Source: an uncultured Azospirillum sp. (GTDB lineage Bacteria > Pseudomonadota > Alphaproteobacteria > Azospirillales > Azospirillaceae). From it: 14,854 nucleotides of DNA. Under the pieces are notes generated by a model. That model was not told the DNA's origin, did no database searches, and was given only the letters and a program-made list of their open reading frames with translations. This document shows, piece after piece, positions 1 to 6,164 of the stretch. Numbering within the stretch: the stretch's first letter is position 1; every line of letters starts with the position of its first letter. The translations under genes and the position numbers were made by a program. Location of the stretch: the NCBI GenBank assembly GCA_937960755.1, contig CALGOL010000582.1:1-14854 (forward strand), in the 5' to 3' direction.

Positions 1-433
1 GATAGCCCGCCGCCGGGCTGGGCAGCCGCAACGGCTGGCCGGTTTTGATGGCGTAGGGCGGCGTCAGATTGTTCAGCCGGGTCAACTCGCTGACGTCGAC
101 CGAGAACATCCGCGACACGCCGTACAGCGTATCGCCGGGCTGCACGATATATTGCCGGGCGGAGGGCAGCGCCAGCCGCTGACCGGGCTCCAGCGTATAG
201 GGCGGCGCCAGCTTGTTAAGCTCGATCAGGTCGCGCAACGGGACCTCGTAGCGCCGCGAGATGGCGTAGGCGGTGTCGCCCGGCGCCACCACAATGGACC
301 CCGCCGCCGATGGACCGGCGCTGTCGCCGCCGATGGACCACGGCGCAAGGCCGCTCAGTCGCTGCTGACAGCCGGCCAACGCCGCAGCCGCCACCGCCAA
401 GGCCGCCAACCGCCGCCAATGACGCCTGTTCAT
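1..433 (-). CDS. nlpD: LysM-domain lipoprotein, NlpD-like, 3' end beyond the window
   Basis: The reading frame is open from an ATG at 433 to the window edge, giving 144 codons with no stop. The protein starts with a positively charged, Ala/Leu-rich signal sequence ending in the lipobox LAGC (residues 19-22), so Cys22 is the likely lipidated residue of an outer-membrane lipoprotein. Two LysM peptidoglycan-binding repeats follow at about residues 47-90 and 94-138, each with the PGDT...Y...S core and a closing P-G/T-Q-x-L-x-LP motif. In the NlpD/EnvC family these precede a C-terminal M23 (LytM) domain that activates cell-wall amidases during division, but that part is outside the window. Its ATG overlaps the pcm stop in an ATGA junction, so it is probably translationally coupled. 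The surE-pcm-nlpD order is a known conserved arrangement and supports the name. It could be another LysM-M23 protein if the missing part differs. Confidence 0.85.
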   Translation of the reverse strand, partial: MNRRHWRRLAALAVAAAALAGCQQRLSGLAPWSIGGDSAGPSAAGSIVVAPGDTAYAISRRYEVPLRDLIELNKLAPPYTLEPGQRLALPSARQYIVQPGDTLYGVSRMFSVDVSELTRLNNLTPPYAIKTGQPLRLPSPAAGY

Positions 434-1095
434 GTCTGTTGCGCCCTCTTGCTCGCCGCCGGCGGGTCGGACACCAGCGGCACGAAACGCACCGGCCACA
501 GCGCCTCGCGCTGAACCGCGCCGTCGTCGCCCTTGGTCAACCGGCACACCCATTGTTCGCCGAACTCGCCGCCCAGCGGAATCACCATCACGCCGCCCGG
601 CGCCAGTTGCGCCAGCAAGGCCGGCGGCGGCTCCTCCCCGCCCGCGGCGGTGACCATGATGCGCTCGAACGGCGGGGCTTCCGGCCAGCCCTTCGATCCA
701 TCGCCCAGCCGAGCGGTGATATTGTTGATCTTCAGCGCGCGGAAACGCTCCTCCGCCTGTTGCAACAACGGCCGGATGCGTTCAATGGTGTAGAGCCGGC
801 GGCACAGCTTGGAGAGCACCGCCGCCTGATAACCAGACCCCGTGCCGATCTCCAGCACCCGGTGACGGTCGTGCACGTTCAGCGCTTGCGTCATCAACGC
901 CACCACCAGCGGCTGGCTGATGGTTTGTTCGTGGTCGATGGGCAGCGCCACATCCTCCCACGCCTGATCCTGAAACGCCGCCGGCACGAAAAATTCCCGC
1001 GGCGTCCGCTCAATTGCGCCCAAAACCCGCGCGTCGGTGACGCCGGCGCGGCGCAACGACATCAATAAGCGGATTTTGTGCGCTTCCGTGCTCAA
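430..1095 (-). CDS. pcm: Protein-L-isoaspartate O-methyltransferase
   Basis: A 221-residue SAM-dependent methyltransferase of the usual PCMT length. It methylates isoaspartyl residues that form in ageing proteins, starting their repair in the cytoplasm. Visible motifs are the family signature QTISQP (residues 57-62), the glycine-rich SAM-binding motif I LEIGTGSGYQAA (81-92), the acidic end of the next strand (IER, 104-106), GDGSKGW (131-137), and the C-terminal PVRFVPLV strand (201-208). The chosen start is a TTG at 1095 that overlaps the surE stop (TTGA). It keeps the N-terminal helix before RRAGVTD that family members have; the next candidate is an ATG at residue 12. A GAGG sequence at 1107-1110 lies 11 bases upstream as a possible Shine-Dalgarno site. 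Its TGA overlaps the nlpD start. Function is secure from the motifs and from the surE neighbour. Confidence 0.96.
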   Translation of the reverse strand: MSTEAHKIRLLMSLRRAGVTDARVLGAIERTPREFFVPAAFQDQAWEDVALPIDHEQTISQPLVVALMTQALNVHDRHRVLEIGTGSGYQAAVLSKLCRRLYTIERIRPLLQQAEERFRALKINNITARLGDGSKGWPEAPPFERIMVTAAGGEEPPPALLAQLAPGGVMVIPLGGEFGEQWVCRLTKGDDGAVQREALWPVRFVPLVSDPPAASKRAQQT

Positions 1096-1865
1096 AGAAA
1101 AGCTCGCCTCAAAATTTCCAGCATGCCGCGATGGGTCAGGTCAAGGTGCAGCGGCGTCACCGAAACCCCGCCGGACAGCACGACATGGATGTCGGTATCT
1201 TCCGCCACTTCCGCCTCGCCGCGCAAGGCGCCGATCCAGACATAGGGCCGGCCGCGCGGATCGACCCGCTCCACCAGCTCGTCGCCGATCTTGCGCTTGC
1301 CGTGGCGCACCACATGCACCCCGGTCACCTGATCCGCCGCCACGGCGGGAAAGTTGACGTTGAGCAGCACGCCCGGCGACCAATCCACCGCCAGACAACG
1401 CCGCAAGGTCGGGACGATGTGGGCCTGCGTCGTCTCCCACATCGGCGGGTCGCCGTTCTCGACATGCTGGCTCAGCGCAATCGCCCGCACGCCCAATAGG
1501 GTCGCCTCCATCGCCGCGGCGATAGTGCCGGAATAGGTGACGTCCTCGCCGATGTTGGAGCCCTGATTGACCCCCGACAGCACCAAGGCCGGCCGGCTGT
1601 CCCTCATGATGCGGTTCATCGCCAGCAAAGCGCAGTCGGTCGGCGTGCCGTCCACCGCGAAGCGCTTGGGCCCGGCCTGACGGATGCGCAGCGGCCGGCT
1701 GATGGTCAGCGAATGGCTCGCCGCCGACTGCTCGCTTTCCGGCGCGATCACCCAGACGTCGTCCGACAATTCCCGCGCCGCCGCCTCCAGCACCGCCAAC
1801 CCGCGGGCGTGGATGCCGTCGTCGTTGGTGACGAGGATCGGGCGATTTTTCAAAGACTCAGGCAT
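1092..1865 (-). CDS. surE: 5'/3'-nucleotidase SurE
   Basis: A 257-residue SurE-family phosphatase that removes phosphate from nucleoside monophosphates and is linked to stationary-phase survival. The metal-binding signature is intact. TNDDGIHARG holds Asp15 and Asp16, Ser47 lies in the APESEQSAASHSLT stretch, and Asn100 lies in SGVNQGSNIG. These match the four divalent-metal ligands known in SurE structures. The conserved GTPTDC motif (73-78) and the YSGTIAAAMEA stretch after the Asn loop are also present. The ATG at 1865 lies inside the end of serS (8 bp overlap) and its TGA overlaps the pcm start, so all three are almost certainly one transcript with coupled translation. The length and N-terminus match the family, so the start is not in doubt. 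Confidence 0.97.
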   Translation of the reverse strand: MPESLKNRPILVTNDDGIHARGLAVLEAAARELSDDVWVIAPESEQSAASHSLTISRPLRIRQAGPKRFAVDGTPTDCALLAMNRIMRDSRPALVLSGVNQGSNIGEDVTYSGTIAAAMEATLLGVRAIALSQHVENGDPPMWETTQAHIVPTLRRCLAVDWSPGVLLNVNFPAVAADQVTGVHVVRHGKRKIGDELVERVDPRGRPYVWIGALRGEAEVAEDTDIHVVLSGGVSVTPLHLDLTHRGMLEILRRAFL

Positions 1866-3132
1866 TGGCGATCCGTTCCAGCCCGCCCATGTAGGGGCGC
1901 AAGGCTTCCGGCACCAGAATCGAGCCGTCGGGTTGCTGATAGTTCTCCATCACCGCGATCAGGCAGCGGCCGACGGCGACGCCGGAACCGTTGAGGGTGT
2001 GGACGAACTGGGTCTGCTTGTCGCCCTTGGCGCGAGCGCGCGCCTTCATGCGCCGCGCCTGGAAGTCGCCGCAGTTGGAACACGAAGAAATCTCGCGGTA
2101 CGCCCCCTGCCCCGGCAGCCAGACCTCGATATCGTAGGTCTTGCGCGACGAAAAGCCCATGTCGCCGGTGCATAGCGCCACGGTGCGATAAGGCAACCCC
2201 AGCTTTTGCAGCACTTTTTCCGCACACGCCGTCATGCGCTCATGCTCGGCTTCCGACTGGTCGGGGCCGGTGATGGAGACCAGCTCCACCTTCCAAAACT
2301 GGTGCTGGCGGATCATGCCGCGGGTGTCGCGCCCCGCCGCGCCGGCTTCGGCGCGAAAGCACGGCGTCAGCGCGGTGACGCGCAGCGGCAGTTCTTCCGA
2401 CGCCAAAATCTGGTCGTTGACCAGATTGGTCAGCGGCACTTCCGACGTCGGGATCAGGTAATGGCCGGTGGGCTGGGTCTGGAACAGATCCTCGGCGAAT
2501 TTCGGCAATTGCCCAGTGCCGTAAAGCGCGTTGTCGCGCACCATCAACGGCGGCGAGACTTCGGTGTAGCCGTGCTCCGTCGTGTGCAGGTCGAGCATGA
2601 ATTGGGCGAGCGCCCGCTCCAGCCGCGCCAGACCGGCCTTCAGCACGGTGAAGCGCGCGCCGGAAATCCGCGCCGCCGCTTCAAAATCCATCAGCTTCAG
2701 CGCTTCACCCAGCTCAAAATGCTGGCGGGCGTTGTCGATGACCCGCGGTTCGCCCCAGCGGCGAATCTCGACATTGGCGGTTTCGTCCGGGCCGTCGGGA
2801 ACATCCGCCGCCGGCAGGTTGGGAATGCCGGCCAGCAGCGCGTCCAACTCGGCGCCCAAGGCGGCGTCTTCCGCTTCGGTCGCCGGCAAGGTTTCCTTCA
2901 AGGTCGCCATTTCGTCCAACAGCGGCTGGGCGTCCTGGCCGGCCTTCTTGGCGGCGCCTACCAGCTTGGAAACCTCGTTGCGGCGAGCCTGCATTTCCTG
3001 CGCGCGAGTCTGGGCGGCGCGGCGGCGCTGGTCGAGGTCGAGGACGGCGGGAGACGCCGGCGACAGGCCGCGGCGAGCAAGAGCGTCGTCGAAAGCCTGC
3101 GGATTGTCGCGGATGGCGCGTATGTCGTGCAT
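1858..3132 (-). CDS. serS: Seryl-tRNA synthetase
   Basis: A 424-residue class II aminoacyl-tRNA synthetase that charges tRNA-Ser (and tRNA-Sec where present) with serine in the cytoplasm. The N-terminal about 110 residues begin MHDIRAIRDNP and form the long antiparallel coiled-coil arm that grips the tRNA long variable arm. The catalytic core follows, with the serine-binding TSE (229-231), motif 2 around FRAEAGAAGRDTRG (259-272) continuing to RQHQFWKVEL, the ISSCSNCGDFQARRMKAR segment (348-365) and motif 3 around NGSGVAVGRCLIAVMENYQ (381-399). Nothing is missing. The ATG at 3132 has no clear Shine-Dalgarno sequence, but the N-terminus matches the family. It sits 98 bp after tatC and overlaps surE, as in many Alphaproteobacteria. 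Confidence 0.98.
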   Translation of the reverse strand: MHDIRAIRDNPQAFDDALARRGLSPASPAVLDLDQRRRAAQTRAQEMQARRNEVSKLVGAAKKAGQDAQPLLDEMATLKETLPATEAEDAALGAELDALLAGIPNLPAADVPDGPDETANVEIRRWGEPRVIDNARQHFELGEALKLMDFEAAARISGARFTVLKAGLARLERALAQFMLDLHTTEHGYTEVSPPLMVRDNALYGTGQLPKFAEDLFQTQPTGHYLIPTSEVPLTNLVNDQILASEELPLRVTALTPCFRAEAGAAGRDTRGMIRQHQFWKVELVSITGPDQSEAEHERMTACAEKVLQKLGLPYRTVALCTGDMGFSSRKTYDIEVWLPGQGAYREISSCSNCGDFQARRMKARARAKGDKQTQFVHTLNGSGVAVGRCLIAVMENYQQPDGSILVPEALRPYMGGLERIANA

Positions 3133-3203
3133 GGAAGTGTCGCCGCTGGTGGTGCCGGTGGAACGAAACGAAAATGTCCGCCGGTTATATCCGCCCGCGG
3201 CGC

Positions 3204-3220
3204 CGGGGGGAAGCCCCCCG
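3204..3220 (-). other. G/C-run hairpin between tatC and serS
   Basis: A perfect inverted repeat lies just after the tatC stop: a 7-bp stem (C plus six G pairing with six C plus G) around a 3-base loop (AAG on the plus strand, CTT on the transcript strand). No T-run follows, so it is not a standard intrinsic terminator. In a read-through transcript it would form a very stable stem between tatC and serS and could protect the upstream tat mRNA or cause partial termination. About 20 bases closer to serS, TATAAC on the minus strand could serve as a -10 element for a separate serS promoter, but I see no matching -35. Confidence 0.5.
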
Positions 3221-3230
3221 TTGCCCGGAA

Positions 3231-4037
3231 TTATTCGGCCTTCTCTTCCGCGGCTTCGGCTTCGGCGCGCTTTTTCTCGATCATGCCGCCAATCAGGATG
3301 GCGGCTTCGTAAAGCGCCAGCATCGGAATGGCGAGGCTGACCTGACTGATGACGTCGGGCGGGGTCAGGATGGCGGCGACGATGAAGACGCCGACGATGG
3401 CGTAGCGGCGCTTTTCCCGCAAGGCGGCGGTGGTGAGCAAGCCGGCGCGCACCAGCAGGGTCAAAGCGACCGGCAATTGAAAGGCGATGCCGAAAGCGAA
3501 AATCAGCGCCATCACCAGCGACAGGTATTCGGCGACGCGGCCTTCAAACTCGATCGGCAAGCTGTCGGGGGACACGGCGGCCGATTCGAAGCCCAGGAAG
3601 AACGACCACGCCAGCGGCATGACGAAGTAATAGACCATCGCGCCGCCCAAAAAGAACAAAACCGGCGTAGCGATCAGAAACGGCAAAAACGCCTTTTGTT
3701 CATGCTTATAGAGCCCAGGCGCTATGAACTTCCAAATCTGGTTGGCGATGATCGGGAACGACAGCAAGGAAGCCGCCCAAAACGCCACCTTGATATTGGT
3801 GAAGAAGGCTTCGGTCAGGCCGGTGTAGATCATCCGCCGCCCCTGCCCGGCCAACAAATCGGCCAAGGGCTGAAGCAGGAAGTTGTAGATGTGCTGGGCG
3901 ACGGCGTAGCACAGCCCGAACGACACCAGCAACGCCACGGCGCAATAAAGCAGCCGGTTGCGCAGCTCCAACAGGTGCTCCATCAAGGGCATCTTGGAGT
4001 CGTCGATGTTTTGTTCCGGCGAAGCAGGGTCGACCAC
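3231..4037 (-). CDS. tatC: Sec-independent protein translocase subunit TatC
   Basis: A 268-residue polytopic inner-membrane protein. TatC with TatB forms the receptor that recognises twin-arginine signal peptides of folded cargo and recruits TatA to open the passage. The cytoplasmic N-terminus carries the conserved MPLMEHLLELRNRL region (16-29, with Glu24 and Arg26). Six hydrophobic segments lie at about 30-48, 78-100, 120-142, 166-190, 212-228 and 230-252, and the conserved FIAPGLYKHEQK loop (104-115) includes Glu113. The C-terminal tail is charged (KKRAEAEAAEEKAE). The start is a GTG at 4037, 4 bp after the tatB stop, with only a weak ribosome site. It is preferred to the internal ATG at residue 16 because TatC proteins usually have a short acidic leader before the MPL motif. 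Confidence 0.97.
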   Translation of the reverse strand: MVDPASPEQNIDDSKMPLMEHLLELRNRLLYCAVALLVSFGLCYAVAQHIYNFLLQPLADLLAGQGRRMIYTGLTEAFFTNIKVAFWAASLLSFPIIANQIWKFIAPGLYKHEQKAFLPFLIATPVLFFLGGAMVYYFVMPLAWSFFLGFESAAVSPDSLPIEFEGRVAEYLSLVMALIFAFGIAFQLPVALTLLVRAGLLTTAALREKRRYAIVGVFIVAAILTPPDVISQVSLAIPMLALYEAAILIGGMIEKKRAEAEAAEEKAE

Positions 4038-4041
4038 GGCG

Positions 4042-4488
4042 TTAGGCGCTCTTATCCGGGGTTGAAGTGGTTTGGGCCGCTTGCGGCTGGACCGGCGGCG
4101 GTTCAGCGACCGACGTGGTTTCCGCTGGAGTCGGCGGCGCCGAGATATTGGGCGCCGAGATATTGGGCGCGGCGATGTTGGGCTCGTCCACCTTGGGCGC
4201 GGGCGGCAGATCCAGCGCGCCTTTCAATTCGCCCTTCGGGTCGACGGCGTTCTCCATCATCCTTGACATGTTGAGATCGCGCGCCTTCAACGCCTGCTGA
4301 CGCAGATCGTCCAGCTCGGCTTCCCGCATCATGTCGTCGATATGGGTTTGAAATTCGCGGGCCACCACCCGCGCCTTGCGCACCCATTTGCCAAAGCCGT
4401 AGATCGCTTTCGGCAAGTCTTTCGGGCCGATGACCACCAAAGCCACCAGCCCGATCAACATTAGTTCCGGCCAACCGATATCAAACAT
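4042..4488 (-). CDS. tatB: Sec-independent protein translocase subunit TatB
   Basis: A 148-residue single-span protein that works with TatC in binding twin-arginine signal peptides. It starts MFDIGWPELMLIGLVALVVIGPKDLP, the typical TatB hydrophobic helix with Glu8 and the GPKDLP hinge, followed by an amphipathic helix (about residues 28-75, IYGFGKWVRKARVVAREF). This opening separates TatB from TatA. The C-terminal half is low-complexity and rich in Pro, Ala and Thr, with three tandem N-I-x-A-P units. Such tails vary in this family and are probably disordered in the cytoplasm. It lies between tatA (42 bp upstream) and tatC (4 bp downstream), as expected for the tatABC operon. Confidence 0.96.
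   Translation of the reverse strand: MFDIGWPELMLIGLVALVVIGPKDLPKAIYGFGKWVRKARVVAREFQTHIDDMMREAELDDLRQQALKARDLNMSRMMENAVDPKGELKGALDLPPAPKVDEPNIAAPNISAPNISAPPTPAETTSVAEPPPVQPQAAQTTSTPDKSA
4142..4186. repeat. Three tandem 15-bp repeats inside tatB
   Basis: Three adjacent 15-base units at 4142-4156, 4157-4171 and 4172-4186 share the plus-strand core GAGATATTGGGCGC. The first two differ by a single base and the third has diverged. They encode NI(S/A)AP repeats in the proline-rich TatB tail. Because the unit is a multiple of three, gain or loss of a copy would keep the reading frame. Confidence 0.8.
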
Positions 4489-4490
4489 GG

Positions 4491-4501
4491 CCCCTCGGGG
4501 G
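4491..4501 (-). promoter_or_regulatory. Hairpin overlapping the tatB ribosome-binding site
   Basis: On the transcript strand the bases just before the tatB ATG read CCCCCGAGGGGCC. The GAGGGG is the only Shine-Dalgarno-like sequence there, two bases from the start codon. Its GGGG (4491-4494) can pair with CCCC (4498-4501) around a CGA loop. Pairing would hide the ribosome site, so tatB translation may be damped relative to tatA or depend on ribosomes arriving from tatA. The fold is seen in the sequence; the regulatory effect is inference. Confidence 0.4.
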
Positions 4502-4530
4502 TGAGACTGCCGCGTAGAAACCGGGCGGAA

Positions 4531-4809
4531 TTACGGCTGCTGACCAGGAGTGGGCTGAGCCGGGGTTTGCGGCGCGGCTTGGGTCGCCGATTGCGCCGGA
4601 GCCGGAGTCGGTTGCGCAGGCTGGGCCGGAATGCTGGGCTGCGCCGGGGCTTGCGCCGCCGCGTCGTCGCCTTCGTCCTTCAGGCCGGCCTTGAAGTTCT
4701 TGATGCCCTTGGCGAGGTCGCCCATCACTTTGGGCAGTTTGCCCGCCCCGAACAGCAAGAGGACGATGACCAGGACGATAAGCCAATGCCAGATGCTGGT
4801 GAATCCCAT
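4531..4809 (-). CDS. tatA: Sec-independent protein translocase subunit TatA
   Basis: A 92-residue TatA/E-type protein that oligomerises to form the twin-arginine export passage. The N-terminal helix reads GFTSIWHWLIVLVIVLLLFGAG (residues 2-23), followed by the conserved KLPKVMGDLAKGIKNFK amphipathic helix including the FGAGKLP hinge. The tail from about residue 52 is made almost only of Pro, Ala, Gln and Thr and is probably disordered. AGGA lies about 10 bases before the ATG at 4809 as a ribosome site. It is the first gene of the tatABC-serS-surE-pcm-nlpD run, with a possible promoter 57-85 bp upstream. Confidence 0.96.
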   Translation of the reverse strand: MGFTSIWHWLIVLVIVLLLFGAGKLPKVMGDLAKGIKNFKAGLKDEGDDAAAQAPAQPSIPAQPAQPTPAPAQSATQAAPQTPAQPTPGQQP

Positions 4810-4865
4810 GGCGACGATTTCCTGAACCTGCGTTGATGCAAAGGCGCGTAAGGGCGCGGGGCGGG

Positions 4866-4894
4866 ACTATGGCGGAAAAAAACGTCCGCCGCAA
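4866..4894 (-). promoter_or_regulatory. Possible sigma-70 promoter for tatA
   Basis: On the minus strand, TTGCGG (4889-4894) and CATAGT (4866-4871) are separated by 17 bases, matching three and four positions of the -35 and -10 consensus. TTGC-type -35 boxes are common in Alphaproteobacteria. It lies in the 127 bp gap between the ATPase gene stop and the tatA start, the only long gap before the seven-gene run. A short inverted repeat (GGCGGA/TCCGCC, 4871-4890) overlaps the spacer. The call rests on pattern matching only. Confidence 0.3.
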
Positions 4895-4936
4895 CGTCGC
4901 CCGCCCGCCTTCACGGAACGTGTATATATTATTCTA

Positions 4937-6085
4937 CTAATCTGCTGCAAAAATGAAGGCTTGCGACGGGTCGAGCGCCACCGGCAAGCTTCCCCCTTCC
5001 GTCGGCAACTCCTGTCCGGGGGTGCGGGCGCGCAAAACCAACATCGCGCCGTCGTTAGGATCGGCGGCGGCCAAATGCAACAGGCTGGCGTAGCCCAGCG
5101 GACGCGCCGCCTTGACCCGCGCCAAGGTCGGCAGCGACCGGCCGCCCAAAAAGCGTATGGCGTCTTCGCCGCAGCGCAAGGCTTCCGGCCGTATCAGGAT
5201 TTGCGCGGCGACGCCATCCGGCAACAAACGGCCGTCGGCGCGCGACACAGCGGGAAGGGTCCCGAAGGGCGTCGCCACCACGCCGTTTCGCACCGGCGCC
5301 GTCAAGCGGTTGACCTCGCCAAAAAAAGTCGCGGCGTAGGGGCTGGCGGGACGGGCGTAAAGATCGAGCGGCGCCCCCGTCTGGGTCAGCTTGCCGCCGC
5401 GCATCAAAACGATGCGGTCGGCAAGAAACATCGCCTCTTCCGAATCATGGGTTACCAGCAAGGTGGCGGCGCCGTTGCGCTTTAGGACTTGCAAGGTTTC
5501 GTCGCGCACCTGTTCGCGCAAACGCGCGTCGAGGCCGGAAAACGGCTCATCCAGCAACAAGACCGACGGGCTCGGCGCCAATGCGCGGGCCAGCGCCGCC
5601 CGCTGCTGCTGGCCGCCGGAAAGCTGGTGCGGGTATTTTGCGGCGTGGCCTTCCATGCCGACCTGCTCCAGCGCCGCCAGCGCCAGCCGGCGCCGCTCCG
5701 CCGCCGGCAGCTTCGACAAGCCGAAGCACACATTGTCGAGAATGGTCAGGTGGGGAAACAGCGCGTAATCTTGAAACACCAAACCGACGCCGCGGCGTTC
5801 CGGCGGTTCGGAAAAACCCTTGCCGGCGACCACCCGGCCGCCCAACAGCAATGCGCCGTACTGCAACGTCTCCAGCCCCGCGGCGATGCGCAGCAAGGTG
5901 GATTTGCCGCAGCCGGAAGGCCCGCACAAACAGACGATTTCACCGGCGCCGATGCTGAACGACACATCGTCTACCGCCACGCTGGCGCCATAGCGGTGGG
6001 TGACGCCGACGAAGGCCAACGATTCTTCCCGCATCCGTTCTACGTGCGCAGGAAGATCCTGATCTTCTGTAACGATATGGTCCAT
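4937..6085 (-). CDS. ABC transporter ATP-binding protein, FbpC/PotA type
   Basis: An importer ATPase with all nucleotide-binding motifs. Numbered from the longest start at 6112, these are Walker A GPSGCGKS (64-71), Q-loop Gln114 in VFQDYALFPH, signature LSGGQ (164-168), Walker B LLLDEP (185-190), D-loop SGLD and switch His222. About 120 residues follow, resembling the TOBE-like domain of ferric-iron, spermidine and similar ATPases. The ERRGVGLVFQDYALFPHLT stretch is most like FbpC (iron(III)) or PotA, but the substrate cannot be fixed because no permease or binding protein is adjacent. The start is uncertain: TTG at 6112, ATG at 6085 (used here, 382 residues) or ATG at 6034 (365 residues). 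The last best fits the family N-terminus and would leave a 16-bp dyad upstream of the gene. None has a good ribosome site. It follows hisC by about 50-80 bp and may be co-transcribed or use its own promoter. Confidence 0.88.
   Translation of the reverse strand: MDHIVTEDQDLPAHVERMREESLAFVGVTHRYGASVAVDDVSFSIGAGEIVCLCGPSGCGKSTLLRIAAGLETLQYGALLLGGRVVAGKGFSEPPERRGVGLVFQDYALFPHLTILDNVCFGLSKLPAAERRRLALAALEQVGMEGHAAKYPHQLSGGQQQRAALARALAPSPSVLLLDEPFSGLDARLREQVRDETLQVLKRNGAATLLVTHDSEEAMFLADRIVLMRGGKLTQTGAPLDLYARPASPYAATFFGEVNRLTAPVRNGVVATPFGTLPAVSRADGRLLPDGVAAQILIRPEALRCGEDAIRFLGGRSLPTLARVKAARPLGYASLLHLAAADPNDGAMLVLRARTPGQELPTEGGSLPVALDPSQAFIFAAD
6052..6067. promoter_or_regulatory. 16-bp dyad near the ATPase gene start
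   Basis: GAAGATC and GATCTTC form perfect 7-bp arms around a 2-bp centre. The site is 18 bp upstream of the ATG at 6034 and just inside the gene if the ATG at 6085 is used. Tight dyads of this size are typical of dimeric repressor operators. If 6034 is the true start, this is a plausible operator; if not, it is a coincidence within coding sequence. Confidence 0.3.
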
Positions 6086-6119
6086 CACGGTCCGCGCTTC
6101 GCCTATTTGCAAACTATTC

Positions 6120-6149
6120 TTAGTATCAGGCGCGGCGAAAAAATTACAA
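6120..6149 (-). promoter_or_regulatory. Possible promoter for the orphan ATPase gene
   Basis: On the minus strand TTGTAA (6144-6149) and TACTAA (6120-6125) are 18 bases apart, matching four and three consensus positions, within an AT-rich patch that stands out from its GC-rich surroundings. It lies directly after the hisC stop and before all candidate starts of the ATPase gene. The match is weak, and read-through from hisC is an alternative. Confidence 0.25.
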
Positions 6150-6164
6150 GGCCTGTAGGCCGCG

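Noticed and set aside
2206..3312. A 368-codon open frame on the plus strand opposite serS, and similar long frames opposite tatC, aapP, aapM, aapJ and metC
   Set aside because: They lie antisense to genes with complete family motifs, are rich in Arg, Gln, His and Gly, and show no recognisable domain. High GC content creates such frames by chance.
6150..6164. Intrinsic terminator after hisC (GGCC-TACA-GGCC followed by a T-rich run)
   Set aside because: The stem is only 4 bp, the T-run is offset by several bases, and the same stretch is a better fit to a -35 region. It is too weak to annotate.
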